Notes under the pieces: generated by a model
The model's input: only the letters and a program-made list of their open reading frames with translations
Database searches by the model: none
Told to the model about the DNA's origin: nothing
In this document: in pieces, positions 1 through 10,030 of the stretch
Numbering within the stretch: position 1 is the first letter of the stretch
Layout: each line of letters opens with the position of its first letter
Program-made: the position numbers and the translations under genes
NCBI RefSeq assembly: GCF_000473085.1
Contig: NZ_AXBA01000010.1
Coordinates: 110,128 to 174,127 of the forward strand
DNA: 64,000 nucleotides
Source: Azorhizobium doebereinerae UFLA1-100
GTDB taxonomy: Bacteria; Pseudomonadota; Alphaproteobacteria; Rhizobiales; Xanthobacteraceae
Direction of reading: 5' to 3'

Positions 1-930
1 CGGGTCGTCCAGAAGCACGATGCGCGCGCCCACCTCGCGGGCCGCATGATGCAAGCGCACGGGAAACCACTGGCCGATGGGCTTGGGCTCGCCGGGGAGC
101 ACCCGCAGGCGGGCGTCGATATGGTCCGCCGGGGCGTGCAGGCTCTCGTCCAGCAGAACGTCGCCGCGGGCGATGTCGTCCTTGCCGATGCCCTCGCCGG
201 CGAGATTGATGCCGCAGCGGTCGCCAGCCTGTCCGGTCTCGGCCGGGCGGTCCTGGGCGCGGATCGAGCGCACGCGGACGCTGCGGCCGGAGGGGCTGAG
301 CATCACCTTGTCGCCCACACTCACGCGGCCGGAGAGCACCGTGCCGGTGACCACCGTGCCGGTGCCCTGGAGGCTGAAAGAACGGTCCACGGCGAGGCGA
401 AAGCGCCCTCCCGCCGCGCGCCGCGCCATCCGCGCGGCGGCATCCTCCAGCGCCGCACGCACCGCGCCGACGCCGCTACCGGTGGCGGTGGACACGGGCA
501 GGATGGGCGCGCCGTCCAGCACCGTGCCGGCGAGCAAAGCGGTGATCTCGTCCGTCACCGCCTGGCGGCGGGCGTTGTCCACCAGATCCACCTTGGTCAG
601 CGCCACGAGGCCGTGACGGACACCGAGCAGGTCGATGATGGCGAGGTGCTCGCGGGTCTGCGGCATCACCCCGTCGTCGGCGGCCACCACCAGCAAGGCG
701 AAATCGATGCCACCTGCGCCCGCCAGCATGGTGTGGACGAACTTCTCATGCCCCGGCACGTCGATGAAGCCCAGCACCTCCCCCGCGTCGGCCGGCATGT
801 AGGCAAAGCCGAGGTCGATGGTGATGCCGCGCGCCTTTTCCTCTTTCAGGCGGTCGGTATCGACGCCCGTGATCGCCCGCACCAGCGAGGTCTTGCCGTG
901 GTCGATATGTCCCGCCGTGCCGATGATCAT
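1..930 (-). CDS. selB: Selenocysteine-specific elongation factor SelB, 3' end outside window
   Basis: SelB is the EF-Tu-like GTPase that carries Sec-tRNA to the ribosome at UGA codons followed by a SECIS hairpin. The N-terminal 310 residues are present. They begin [15 protein letters not shown] (P-loop, residues 4-15), followed by a GITID switch segment, the DVPGHEKF box (near 56-63) and an LTKVDL box, then the translation-factor beta-barrel domain. The C-terminal winged-helix SECIS-binding part lies beyond the window edge. The ATG overlaps the stop of the upstream Sel1-repeat gene as ATGA, so the two are probably translationally coupled. Neighbouring selA and a UGA-containing fdnG support the call. 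Confidence 0.96.
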   Translation of the reverse strand, partial: MIIGTAGHIDHGKTSLVRAITGVDTDRLKEEKARGITIDLGFAYMPADAGEVLGFIDVPGHEKFVHTMLAGAGGIDFALLVVAADDGVMPQTREHLAIIDLLGVRHGLVALTKVDLVDNARRQAVTDEITALLAGTVLDGAPILPVSTATGSGVGAVRAALEDAAARMARRAAGGRFRLAVDRSFSLQGTGTVVTGTVLSGRVSVGDKVMLSPSGRSVRVRSIRAQDRPAETGQAGDRCGINLAGEGIGKDDIARGDVLLDESLHAPADHIDARLRVLPGEPKPIGQWFPVRLHHAAREVGARIVLLDDP

Positions 931-1733
931 GGCGCGGCGTCCGCTGCCGGCAGGGGGAGGGCGGCCCTGCGTTCCGCCTCCGCCGCCCGTTCGGGGCCGA
1001 GGGCTTCGCGCGCGGCGGGCAGGAAGGGGGCGGCGAGGGCGCTGCCGCCGTCGGTGGCGCGCAGCAGCCATTCATAGGCCGCGAAAGGATCGCGTGGCAC
1101 GCCGGAGCCGAGATGGTGCGCCGCGCCCAGCATGGCCTGGCCGTCCGCATCGCCGGCATCCGCACCCTGCCGCCACCAGCGGGCGGCTTCAGCGGCGTTG
1201 CGCTCCACGCCTAGGGCGTTGTGATAGAGCATGCCCATGCGCGTCATGGAGGAGGCGACGCCCTGCGCGGCGGCGGCCTCGGCCCAGCGGCGGGCCTCCG
1301 CCAGATCGGGCGGGATGACCTCGCCCTCCAGCAGCATCCAGCTCAGCATGTCCTGCGCCGGCGCATCGCCCTGCGCGGCGGCGGCGCCGTAGAGTTCGGC
1401 TGCGTGCACATAGTCCTGCGGCACGCCCTCGCCCTTGAAATAGAGCGCGGCGAGATTGCGCTGGCCCACCGCGTCTCCCGCCTGGGCGGAGAGGCGGAGC
1501 CATTTCTGCGCCATCTCCGGGTCGCGGCGCACGCCGAGCCCTTCGGCGAAGCAGGCGCCGATATTGTTCTGCGCCCGCGCCACGCCCTCGCGGGCGAGCG
1601 GCTCCCACAGCGCCAGGGCTTCCTCGTAATCGCCCGCCTGGGCGGCATCGAGCGCGCGGCCCATACGGGCCTCCACGGTCTCGGCCATGGCCGCGCAGGC
1701 CGCCGGGCGGCGGAAGCGGTCAAACAGTCCCAT
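927..1733 (-). CDS. Sel1-repeat (TPR-like) protein between selA and selB
   Basis: A 268-residue protein made mainly of five 36-residue Sel1 repeats (roughly residues 50-230), recognisable by recurring A-x-A-x-x-x-L/I-G/A motifs and GxGVxxD turns. There is no clear signal peptide, so it is likely cytosolic. The start MGLFDRF at 1733 was chosen because upstream frame sequence overlaps selA and reads as shadow; it overlaps the selA end by 14 bp, and its stop overlaps the selB start by 4 bp. Sel1 proteins are helical scaffolds for protein-protein contacts. The position inside the selA-selB operon suggests a role with the Sec machinery, but that is inference; no function can be read from the sequence. 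Confidence 0.85.
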   Translation of the reverse strand: MGLFDRFRRPAACAAMAETVEARMGRALDAAQAGDYEEALALWEPLAREGVARAQNNIGACFAEGLGVRRDPEMAQKWLRLSAQAGDAVGQRNLAALYFKGEGVPQDYVHAAELYGAAAAQGDAPAQDMLSWMLLEGEVIPPDLAEARRWAEAAAAQGVASSMTRMGMLYHNALGVERNAAEAARWWRQGADAGDADGQAMLGAAHHLGSGVPRDPFAAYEWLLRATDGGSALAAPFLPAAREALGPERAAEAERRAALPLPAADAAP

Positions 1734-3144
1734 CGGACAGCTCCAGATGCGCGAGGCCGGCGGCAAAGCCGGCCTCATCTTCCAGGCAGCGCAGGTCGAG
1801 CAGCAGCGCCTGGTCCTCCACGCGGCCGATGATTGGCACGGGCAGGCGGCGCAAGGCATCGGCGAGCATCGCCAGCCGGCGGCCGCTGCCGTCCGCCGGC
1901 ACCAGGGCCAGGGCCGTGCTGGCCAGGGTCTCCAGGGGCAGGGCACCGGAGCCGATCTGGCTCTTGCAGGCCCGCAGCTCCACCGCGAAGGCCTTGCCCA
2001 GCCGCGCCGCGAGCACGGGCGCCATACGCTGCGCCAGCGCGGCGAGGTCCGCCGCGCCGCGCGTCAAGAGGCGCAGGGTGGGCAGGCGGGCGGCGAGGCG
2101 GTCGGGATCGGCATAGAGCTTCAGTGTCGCTTCCAGCGCGGCGAGGCGGATCTTGTCCACCCGCAGCGCCCGCTTCATGGGGTTCCTGTTGATGGCCGCG
2201 ATGAGGTCGCGCCGGCCGACGATGAAGCCGGCCTGCGGGCCGCCCAGCAGCTTGTCGCCGGAGAAGGTGACGATGTCTGCGCCCTCCGCCACGGTCTCCC
2301 GCACGGTGGGCTCATGGATCAGGCCATAGGCGGCCAGATCCGCCAGCGTGCCCGAGCCGAGGTCGTGGAACAGCGGCACCTTGGCCTCATGGGCGAGCGC
2401 CGCGAGGTCGCGCGGGGACACTTCGGCGGTGAAGCCCTCGATGCGGTAGTTGGAAGTGTGGACCTTCACCAGCAGCCCGGTCTCCGGCGTGATGGCGCCG
2501 AGATAGTCCTTCGGATGGGTGCGGTTGGTGGTGCCGACCTCGACGAGGCGGGTGCCCGCGCGGGCCATGATGTCCGGCATGCGGAAGGCGCCGCCGATCT
2601 CGATCAGCTCGCCGCGCGAGACGATGCTGTCCTTGCCCGCGGCCAGGGTATTGAGCACCAGCAGGACGGCGGCGGCGTTGTTGTTGACGACGGTGGCGTC
2701 CTGCGCGCCGGTCAGGCGGCACAGCAGGTCGCGCACATGGTCGTCGCGCTCGCCGCGCTTGCCGGTCTCCAGGTCGAATTCCAGCGCCACGGCAGAGCGC
2801 ATGGCGGCGGTGGCGGCGGCGATGGCCTCCTCCGCCAGGACGGCACGGCCGAGATTGGTGTGCAGCACCGTGCCGGTGAGGTTGAACACCGGCCGCAGCG
2901 AGGGGCGGGCCTCCGCCTCCAGCGCCGCCAAAGCGGCGGCGGCGATGCCTTCCGCGTCCGCCGGCGCCGGCGCGCCCGCGCGCAGGGCCGCCCGTGCGGC
3001 CTCCAGCGCGGCGCGCACCGCCTCGGTGACGGCCGCGCGCCCATGGCGCTCGGCGCCGAGAAGGGCCGGGGAGCATTTGAGCACCTGATCCACGGCGGGC
3101 AGGCGCCTGAGGGCGGAAGCGTCCGCCGCGCTGGAACCGCTCAT
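1720..3144 (-). CDS. selA: L-seryl-tRNA(Sec) selenium transferase
   Basis: SelA converts Ser-tRNA(Sec) to Sec-tRNA(Sec) using selenophosphate and PLP. The 474-residue protein has the family length and landmarks: the N-terminal [11 protein letters not shown] tRNA-binding segment, [13 protein letters not shown] near 88-100, [10 protein letters not shown] near 153-162, and [14 protein letters not shown] with PLP lysine K298. The start at 3144 lies 4 bp past the fdhE stop. It sits between the formate dehydrogenase accessory gene and selB, consistent with supplying Sec for the UGA in fdnG. Confidence 0.97.
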   Translation of the reverse strand: MSGSSAADASALRRLPAVDQVLKCSPALLGAERHGRAAVTEAVRAALEAARAALRAGAPAPADAEGIAAAALAALEAEARPSLRPVFNLTGTVLHTNLGRAVLAEEAIAAATAAMRSAVALEFDLETGKRGERDDHVRDLLCRLTGAQDATVVNNNAAAVLLVLNTLAAGKDSIVSRGELIEIGGAFRMPDIMARAGTRLVEVGTTNRTHPKDYLGAITPETGLLVKVHTSNYRIEGFTAEVSPRDLAALAHEAKVPLFHDLGSGTLADLAAYGLIHEPTVRETVAEGADIVTFSGDKLLGGPQAGFIVGRRDLIAAINRNPMKRALRVDKIRLAALEATLKLYADPDRLAARLPTLRLLTRGAADLAALAQRMAPVLAARLGKAFAVELRACKSQIGSGALPLETLASTALALVPADGSGRRLAMLADALRRLPVPIIGRVEDQALLLDLRCLEDEAGFAAGLAHLELSDGTV

Positions 3145-3148
3145 GGCC

Positions 3149-4069
3149 TCAATAGCCCAGCAGGAAAGGATTGAAGCCGGCCCGGCGATAGGGACGGTCC
3201 CGCATCAGCATGTCGAGGCCGAGCGAAGCGACGTCGTCCGCCACCACTTCGGCGCCGAGATCCTTGTTCTGGTAGAACAGCTTGCCGTAGGAGTGGCACT
3301 CCTCGCAGGTCTCCGCCTTCACCGCCCCGGTGCCGCCCTCGATCTCCTCCAGACCGATACCCTTGGTGGAGCCGCAGGCGGTGCAGCGGATGCGGACATA
3401 GTTCCACAGCGTGCCGCACAGGGCGCAGCCGCAATAGCGCGCGCCCGGCGCATGCGGCCAGTCGACGATCAGGCTCGCCACCGGCGGCCCGCCGCAGCAG
3501 GGGCAGACGCCGTCCGCCACCGGCACCAGCGCCTTGCCGTCCAGTCCAGCCGCGCGGCGGGCGAAATGCACCTGCAAGGCGGCTGCGACGAACACATGTT
3601 CGGCCAGCGCCTCCATCGGCAGCGCGTCGGCGAGCACGTTGCGCACCATCTGGTCGCGGGCGGCGGCATCGGCCGCGATCACCCGGTCGAGCGCGGCGGC
3701 CGCCGTCTCCGGCATGTGGATGGCCCTGGCCTGCGCCAGCAGCCGCTCGAACGTGGTCTCGAAGGCGGGGGCGGAGGTGAAACGGCCGCGGTCGAGCGGA
3801 GGCATGGCGTGCGCGCGGGCGCGGGCCAGCGCATCGGCGTCCAGCGGCTCCACCTCCGGCAGGCCGGGCTGGATGTCCCGCTGCACGGCGCAAAGCGCGG
3901 ACAGGAAACCGAGATAGGGCTTGAGGTCGCTGTGCTCCGCCAAGTGGGCGAAGCGCTTCGCGCGCGCATCGAACAGGCCCACGGGATCGGGGAGTTGCAC
4001 GAGCGGGGGCTGGGCGATGCCGCCGATGACGCTCGGGTCGGGCTGGACGGCGCCGGGAAAGCTGAACAT
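3149..4069 (-). CDS. fdhE: Formate dehydrogenase accessory protein FdhE
   Basis: FdhE is a cytosolic metal-binding protein needed for maturation of respiratory formate dehydrogenases. The 306-residue product has the typical four cysteine pairs in its C-terminal half (VCPCCGG near 188, CALCGTLW near 216, CTACGS near 230 and CEECHSYG near 255) and the family ending FNPFLLGY. It lies downstream of fdnI after a hairpin and immediately upstream of selA, so it probably shares transcripts with both groups. Confidence 0.95.
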   Translation of the reverse strand: MFSFPGAVQPDPSVIGGIAQPPLVQLPDPVGLFDARAKRFAHLAEHSDLKPYLGFLSALCAVQRDIQPGLPEVEPLDADALARARAHAMPPLDRGRFTSAPAFETTFERLLAQARAIHMPETAAAALDRVIAADAAARDQMVRNVLADALPMEALAEHVFVAAALQVHFARRAAGLDGKALVPVADGVCPCCGGPPVASLIVDWPHAPGARYCGCALCGTLWNYVRIRCTACGSTKGIGLEEIEGGTGAVKAETCEECHSYGKLFYQNKDLGAEVVADDVASLGLDMLMRDRPYRRAGFNPFLLGY

Positions 4070-4233
4070 GGAACCTCACGAACCCCACGGGTCACGTGGA
4101 ACATCAGGGTGTCGGGTGGATCGGCCGCTGCACGCCGGCCGGCGGCGATCCGGCTCTGACCATCGCATATGGGACGTCTCCCATCCGGCCGCGAGGGCGG
4201 AGCGGACGGATGCGATGGCGGGTCGGGATCGTC

Positions 4234-4254
4234 CGCGCGGCGGGAGGCCGCGCG
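4234..4254 (-). terminator. GC hairpin after fdnI (attenuator or weak terminator)
   Basis: Perfect 8-bp arms CGCGCGGC and GCCGCGCG with a 5-nt loop, starting 10 bp after the fdnI stop. There is no U tract on the minus strand. It may lower readthrough from fdnGHI into fdhE-selA-selB or protect the 3' end of the abundant fdn message. Confidence 0.45.
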
Positions 4255-4263
4255 AACGAGAGG

Positions 4264-4965
4264 TCATTCCGCCGGCGTGCGCGGCGTTCCGGCGTTCGAG
4301 CGCCTGCTTGCCACCAGTTCGCGCAGCCATTTGCGATGGTGTCGCCACGCCCATCCGCCGGTGACGCGCCCCTTGGTCATGGCGCCCATGGTGCCCTTGA
4401 CCCAGATGGCGGCGTATACGTGGATGATCCACACGCAGATGATGCCCACCGCCGCGAGCGAATGCACGATGATGGCGATGCGCTTCGTCTCGATGCTGGT
4501 GAAGCGGAAGAAGTACTGATCCCACGCCACGAGGCCGGTGGCGATGAGCACGAGGATCAGCAGCGACATGCCCCAGAAGACGAACTTCTGGCCGGCATTG
4601 TACTTGCCGAGCTCCGGCAGCCGCTCCTCATGGCCCAGCAGCACGTCGCGCACGCGGGTGAGCCAGATGTTGTCCTCGCCCTTCCACAGGTTCGCCCGCC
4701 AGAAGCGGATGAACAGGATGGAGAAGGAGACGAACAGCACCACGCCGATCCAGGGATGGATGGCGCGCGTCCATTGCCCGCCGCCGAACAAAGCGGTGAG
4801 GAAGTAAAGGCTGGGCGTGAACAGCGCCAGGCCGGATATGGCCAGCAGCACGAGGCTGATGGCCGTGATCCAGTGGTTGATGCGGGCGCCCACCGTATAA
4901 CGGTCCACCGTCACCGGCTTGCCCGGGTGCACGCCGTCGCCCGGTTCGAGATCATAGGCCGTCAT
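4264..4965 (-). CDS. fdnI: Formate dehydrogenase-N/O gamma subunit, cytochrome b556
   Basis: Membrane cytochrome b subunit that passes electrons from the periplasmic formate dehydrogenase to quinone. The 233-residue protein has four hydrophobic helices (near 35-58, 73-92, 130-150 and 168-190). Histidines suited to heme b ligation sit in [24 protein letters not shown] and IIHVYAA. The start at 4965 overlaps the stop of the beta-subunit gene (ATGA). Length and order match the FdnI/FdoI family; N versus O isoenzyme cannot be told from sequence alone. Confidence 0.94.
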   Translation of the reverse strand: MTAYDLEPGDGVHPGKPVTVDRYTVGARINHWITAISLVLLAISGLALFTPSLYFLTALFGGGQWTRAIHPWIGVVLFVSFSILFIRFWRANLWKGEDNIWLTRVRDVLLGHEERLPELGKYNAGQKFVFWGMSLLILVLIATGLVAWDQYFFRFTSIETKRIAIIVHSLAAVGIICVWIIHVYAAIWVKGTMGAMTKGRVTGGWAWRHHRKWLRELVASRRSNAGTPRTPAE

Positions 4966-5903
4966 GGCTTCTCTCCCCGGGTCAGCTTCTCCGCGCTGGC
5001 TTCGTCTTCCGGCGTCACCTTGTTGGCGCCGGCGATGAGATAATGGAACACCCCCGCCACGGCGGCGAAGCCCATGACCCCCATGCCGACATATTTGGTG
5101 ACGCCCTTCCAGGCCTCCACGATCGGCGAGATGCGCGGATTGTCCGGAAGGCCGGCATAGATGCTCGGCTTGTCCGCATGCTGGAGCACATACATGACGT
5201 GCGTGCCGGAGACGCCGGGCGGGTCGTAGAGGCCTGCGTTCTTGTAGCCGCGGGACTTCAGATCCGTCACGCGCTCGGCCGCGTGCTTCTTCATGTCCTC
5301 CTTGGTGCCGAAGGCGATGGCCTGGGTCGGGCATGCCTTGGCGCAGGCAGGCCACTGGCCCACCGCCACGCGGTCGGAGCAAAGCGTGCACTTGTACGCC
5401 TTGTTGTCGACCTTGGAGATGCGCGGAATGTTGAACGGGCAACCGCGCACGCAGTAGCCGCAGCCGATGCAGTTGTCGTGGACGAAATCCACGATGCCGT
5501 TGGTGTACTGCACGATGGCGCCGGGGGCCGGGCAGGCCTTGAGGCAGCCCGGATCCTCGCAGTGCATGCAGCCATCCTTGCGGATCAGCCACTCGAGATT
5601 GTCGGTCTCCGGGTTCACCCACTCGGTGAACCGCATCAGCGTGAACGACGCCGGCGTGAGGTCCGGCGGGTTGGTGTAGCTGCCGTTGAAGGTGCCGATC
5701 TCCTCGTGGAGGTTGTTCCACTCCAGGCACGCGGCCTGGCACGCCTTGCAGCCGATGCATTTGGAGACATCGATCAGCTTGGCGACTTCGGTCTGCCGCT
5801 CGGCCGGCGGCTTGATGGTGGAAGCCGACTTCCGCAGCAGGTCCTGGTCACCGAACTTGGCCGGGACCGGAGCGACGGGAGGGTTTGGTGCTGGTTTCAA
5901 CAT
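4962..5903 (-). CDS. fdnH: Formate dehydrogenase-N/O beta subunit (4x[4Fe-4S])
   Basis: Electron-transfer subunit with ferredoxin-type clusters. The 313 residues carry four cysteine groups: [11 protein letters not shown] (about 49-59), [14 protein letters not shown] (about 112-125), [13 protein letters not shown] (about 145-157) and CTLCSDR...CAKACP (about 170-195). A single transmembrane helix near 275-295 ([16 protein letters not shown]) anchors it to the periplasmic face. It lies 15 bp after the alpha subunit and is translationally coupled to fdnI. Confidence 0.96.
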   Translation of the reverse strand: MLKPAPNPPVAPVPAKFGDQDLLRKSASTIKPPAERQTEVAKLIDVSKCIGCKACQAACLEWNNLHEEIGTFNGSYTNPPDLTPASFTLMRFTEWVNPETDNLEWLIRKDGCMHCEDPGCLKACPAPGAIVQYTNGIVDFVHDNCIGCGYCVRGCPFNIPRISKVDNKAYKCTLCSDRVAVGQWPACAKACPTQAIAFGTKEDMKKHAAERVTDLKSRGYKNAGLYDPPGVSGTHVMYVLQHADKPSIYAGLPDNPRISPIVEAWKGVTKYVGMGVMGFAAVAGVFHYLIAGANKVTPEDEASAEKLTRGEKP

Positions 5904-5918
5904 CTGTTCGACCCTCCC

Positions 5919-8900
5919 TTACGCAACCGGCCCGGTCGAGGGCTCAATATTGACCAGGAACGCCTTGAACTCCGGCGTCTCGATGTTCGCGTCACCCACG
6001 AAGGGGGTCAGCACGTTGGCGGGGAAGCCCTTCTTGGCCGCGCCCACGAAGCCCCAGTGGATGGGGATGCCCACCACGTGCACCGGCTTGCCGTCGCAGA
6101 TCAGCGGACGGATGCGCTTGGTCACGTAGACCTTGGCGAACACCGAGCCGCGCTTCGACCACACGCGCACCCAGCCGCCATTGGTGATGGACTTCTCCTT
6201 GGCCAGTTCCTCCGAGATCTCGACGAAGAATTCCGGCTGCAGGACCGCGTTCACATGGTTGTTCTTGGTCCAGTAGTGGAAATGCTCCGTCAGGCGGTAG
6301 GAGGTCGCCGCATAGGGGAACTCCTTGGACGCCGGCTCGGCGAACTGGGCGAAGTCGTCCTTAAACACGCGGGCCACCGGATTGCCCCGGATCTTGGGGG
6401 CGACCAGATTGACCATCGGGCTTTCGAACGGCTCGTAGTGCACCGGGAACGGCCCCTCGCGCATCATGCCCCGGGCGAACAGGCGCGAGACGCCTTCCGG
6501 ATTCATGATGAAGGGACCCACATCCTGCGGCTTCGCCGTGGGGGCGATGTCGGGGACGTCGTAGCCGGTCCACTTGGCCCCGTCCCACCACAACAGCTTG
6601 CGGGTGTCATCCCACGGCTTGCCGTTGATGTCGGCGGAGGCGCGATTGTAGATGATGCGACGGTTCGCCGGCCAGGCGAACGACCACTTCAGATACGCGC
6701 CGGTGTCGTCGGGATCGGAATTGTCCCGGCGGGCCATCATGTTGCCGTCCTCGGTGAAGGAGCCGGAATAGATCCAGCACCCCGCCGCCGTGGAGCCGTC
6801 GTCGCGCAGCACGCCGAAGTTCGGCACCTGCTTGCTGGCGGTCAGCAGCTTCTTGGTGGGATCGTTCGGGTCCAGCACGTCGGAGACGACATAGCCGTTG
6901 AGCTCACGGGTGAGTTCCTCGGGGGTCGGCTCGCTGGGGTCCTTGTACGGCCAGTACAGATTGACGATGGGGTCCGGCAGGGCCCCGCCTTCCTTCTTGT
7001 ACATCTCCTTCAGCCGCAGGTGGATCTGCGACATGATCCAGGCGTCGGTCCTGGACTCGCCCGGAGGCGAGCCGGCGGGCCAGTGCCATTGCAGCCAGCG
7101 GCCGGAATTCACCAGCGAGCCCTCATCCTCCGCGAAGCAGGTGGTGGGGAGCTGGATCACCTCGGTCTGGATCTTGGCCGGGTCCACATTGTTGTAGACA
7201 CCGTGGTTCTCCCAGAAGCGGGCCGTCTCGGTCTGCAGCGGGTCCATGATGACCAGCAGCTTGAGCTTCGACAGGGCTTCCGTGAGCTTGCCCCGGTTGG
7301 GGAAGGCCTGGAGCGGGTTGAAGCCCTGGCAGAAGTAGAGGTTCATCTTCCCCTGCTTCATGAGCTCGAACGCGCGCAGGATGTCGTAGGCCGGCACGTC
7401 CATCTTGGGCAGCCAGTCGAAGGCGAAATTGTTCTCCGCCGTCGCCGCCGGACCCCACATGGACTTCAGGAAGCTCACCATGAACTTCTTGTAGTTCTGC
7501 CAGTAGCTCATCTGGTTCGGCCGCAACGGCTTGAAGCCGCGGGTCGACATGTAGGTGTTGAAGTCCGGCTCCTTGTCGGTGGCCAGCGTCAGATAGCCCG
7601 GGATCATGTTGGACATGAGCCCGATGTCGGTCAGCCCCTGGATGTTGGAGTGGCCGCGCAAGGCATTCATGCCGCCGCCGCGCACGCCGATATTGCCCAG
7701 GATGAGCTGGAGCATCGCCATGGTGCGGATGTTCTGCGACCCCTTGGAATGCTGGGTCCAGCCAAGCGCGTACATGGAGGTCATGGTCTTGGTCGGCGTC
7801 GAGCATTCGCCGATCATCGCCGCCACCTTCAGGAACTTGTCCTTCGGCGTGCCGGTGATGCGCTCCACCAGTTCGGGCGTGTACTGGGAGACGTGCTCCT
7901 TCAGCAGGTTCCACACGCAACGGGGATCCTGGAGCGTCTCGTCCACCATGGCATAGCCATCGGGGCCGATCTGATAGTCCCAGGTGGAGCGGTTGTAGTC
8001 CCGCTTTTCCTCGTCATAGCCGGTGAACAGGCCGTCCTTATAGGCGAAGCCCTCCTTCACGATGTAGGTCGCGTTGGTGAAGGCCTTCACATAGTCCCAC
8101 TGCACCTTGTTGTTCTGGATGCAGTAGTTGATGACGCCGGACAGGAAGGCGATGTCCGAGCCCTGGCGGATCGGAGCATAATAGTCAGCGACCGCCGCCG
8201 ATCGCGTGAAGCGCGGATCGACCACAACAAGCTTCGCGCCGCGGTTGGCCTTCGCCTCCACGACCCATTTGAAACCACAAGGATGCGCTTCAGCGGCATT
8301 GCCGCCCATAATCACGACGAGGTCCGTGTTCCGAATGTCGGTCCACGAATTGGTCATCGCGCCACGGCCAAATGTTGGGCCCAAACTGGACACCGTGGGG
8401 CCGTGTCAAACTCGCGCTTGGTTGTCGAAAACCACCATGCCGAGGCTGCGAACGGCCTTATAGGTCGCCCATGCAGTCTCGTTGGTCGTGGCCGAGGCGG
8501 CGAGGAAGCCGGTGGTGTTCCAGCGGTTCACCGTCACGCCGTCGGCGTTCTTGGCAATGAAGTTCTTGTCGCGGTCGTCCTTCATGGCGCGCGCGATCTT
8601 GTTCAGCGCCTCGTCCCAGGACACGCGCTCGAACTTGTCCGAACCGGCGCGCCGGATCATCGGGTGCTGAAGCCGGGTCTCGGACTTCACGATGTCCAGA
8701 AGGGCCGCGCCCTTCGGGCACAGGGTGCCGCGGTTGGTCGGATGGTCGACGTCGCCCTCGATATGGGTGATGTCGGCCTTCTCGCCCTTCTTCAGGTCGC
8801 CCTTGGAGTAGATGATGATACCGCACGCCACGGAACAATAGGTGCAGGTATTGCGCGTCTCAGTGGTGTTGAACAGCTTGAAGGGGCGAATCGCAGCTGC

Positions 8901-9005
8901 GTGCGCCTCCTCAACCCCGCCGAAGCCGAGGGCTCCAAGCGTTGTACCCGCGAGACCCGCACCCGCCGTTCCTAGGAACTGGCGCCGCGAGAGCTCCATA
9001 TTCAT
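5919..9005 (-). CDS. fdnG: Formate dehydrogenase-N/O alpha subunit, selenocysteine-containing (UGA read as Sec)
   Basis: Mo/W-bis-MGD catalytic subunit oxidising formate in the periplasm. Read through the in-frame TGA at 8408-8406, the product is 1028 residues with Sec at position 200, close to the E. coli FdnG length. The N-terminus has a Tat signal (SRRQFLGTAGAG, residues 6-17), then CTYCSVACGIIIY (near 53) for the [4Fe-4S] cluster. The residues around the TGA (FDNQARV-U-HGPTVSSLGPTFGRG) match the family Sec site. A GGAGG ribosome site is 9 nt upstream of the ATG at 9005. The break into two open frames is recoding, not a pseudogene: selA, selB and selD are all nearby. Confidence 0.96.
8366..8408 (-). 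promoter_or_regulatory. Sec UGA codon with bacterial SECIS element
   Basis: The UGA (8408-8406) is followed on the minus strand by CACGGCCCCACGG and then an apical hairpin, UCCA-GUU-UGGG, with a GU in the loop as in bacterial fdn SECIS elements bound by the SelB C-terminal domain. The downstream coding sequence (THGPTV...GPTFGRG) is family-conserved. Pairing was judged by eye, not folded. Confidence 0.85.
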
Positions 9006-9325
9006 CGAAGCCTGCCTCCGACCGATTGCCCCCTACGGGGGACCGGGAACGGGCCGAGGCAACCCACCTCAGCCTACATTCCGGCTTGTTGCCAAATTAT
9101 TTTGGAACTGGAAGCATGTCAAACTGAAGTCCTTCCGTATTTTCATGGCGCAAGGCCATGCGATCTGCCGCAGAGCAGCAGTCAATGTCGAACTGTTCCG
9201 TATCGGAAGGAAAGAAGAGCGGAAGCAATTTCGCTGTGGCGAGACGAGTATGCTGCGCTGCAACAGCGCTCGGTCACGCTGTCGTGTTATTGACCAGTCT
9301 CCCGGCACGCGGGTAATTTCCATCC
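9006..9325. promoter_or_regulatory. Divergent control region, fdnG / tlpA-like gene
   Basis: 320 bp with no credible gene. It is clearly less GC-rich than its flanks (TTGCCAAATTATTTTGG near 9088-9104). Visible symmetries are CCCCC-TAC-GGGGG at 9029-9041, in the fdnG leader, and TTCCG-TAT-CGGAA at 9196-9208; TTCCGTAT also occurs at 9133-9140. No clear FNR box (TTGAT-N4-ATCAA) or sigma-54 promoter was found by eye. No selC tRNA is visible. Confidence 0.5.
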
Positions 9326-10030
9326 GTGACAGCCCGCACCGCTCCCGAGGATCGGGGCATTGCACCTCTTGACCTTGCCGACGGAGCCTATCTGTTCCGG
9401 CGGGTTTTGCCGCGTGCGCGCCCCCGCCCCGGTGTGGCGCGCAGCGCCGTCCTGGCGGTGCTCGGCGTGCTCTGCGGCACCATCCCCGCCAGCGCGCAGG
9501 CCCCAGCAGCCGCTGCGGGGCCGGATGGAACGCTTCAGCCCTATGATGCGACGCTTCCCGGCGCCCTCCAACTGCCTGTGCTCGACGGCGCTTCGCTCGA
9601 CCTGCGCGACCTGAAGGGCCGGGTGGTGCTCGTGCACTTCTTCGCCACCTGGTGCGAGCCGTGCCGGGAGGAGTTGCCCGCTTTGTCGCGCTTCGCTTCC
9701 GACAATCGGTCCCGTGTCGCCGTCATTGCCGTGGACGTGGCCGAGGTGGATGTCCGGGTGCGGCGTTTTCTCGACGATCTTCCCGTCGCTTTTCCCGTCG
9801 CGCTCGACCGGGATCGCGCCTTCACAAGGCAATGGGCCGTCTCCGCTTTGCCCGCCACCATCGTGCTCGACCGCGCGCTGCGCCCCCGCCTGCGTGCCGT
9901 CGGGGAGGTGGCATGGGACGGCCCTGCCGCCCGCGATGCCATCGCCGCTCTTGTATCCGAACCCATCTCGATGACGTCCGGCGCCGTTGCGCCGGGCGCG
10001 CCAAACCCGCCTGGAGGGCTGAACCGATGA
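9326..10030 (+). CDS. TlpA/ResA-like periplasmic thioredoxin
   Basis: A 234-residue thioredoxin-fold protein. The redox motif is FFATWCEPCREE, with C110 and C113, and the cis-Pro loop is SALPATIVLD. A hydrophobic export segment is near 40-57, followed by SAQA, a likely signal-peptidase site. The GTG start gives an unusually long N-region before the signal; a second GTG at 9434 would give a more normal signal peptide, so the start is uncertain. The stop overlaps the next ATG (ATGA). Likely a thiol reductase or oxidase for exported proteins; a link to the formate dehydrogenase or the coupled transglutaminase is only suggested by position. Confidence 0.85.
   Translation: MTARTAPEDRGIAPLDLADGAYLFRRVLPRARPRPGVARSAVLAVLGVLCGTIPASAQAPAAAAGPDGTLQPYDATLPGALQLPVLDGASLDLRDLKGRVVLVHFFATWCEPCREELPALSRFASDNRSRVAVIAVDVAEVDVRVRRFLDDLPVAFPVALDRDRAFTRQWAVSALPATIVLDRALRPRLRAVGEVAWDGPAARDAIAALVSEPISMTSGAVAPGAPNPPGGLNR

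Noticed and set aside
8406..8408. Nonsense mutation or pseudogene in fdnG
   Set aside because: The TGA is at the conserved Sec position, the frame continues with family sequence, and selA, selB and selD are nearby.
5043..8975. A 1310-codon open frame on the plus strand, antisense to fdnGHI
   Set aside because: It is His/Gly/Arg-rich shadow sequence produced by high GC; the minus strand encodes a clear formate dehydrogenase across the whole span. The same applies to plus-strand 18343-21507 and minus-strand 24322-26796 and 26345-28765.
9006..9325. selC tRNA(Sec) upstream of fdnG
   Set aside because: No long acceptor/extra-arm structure or TTCAAATCC-type anticodon loop found here or elsewhere in the window on either strand.
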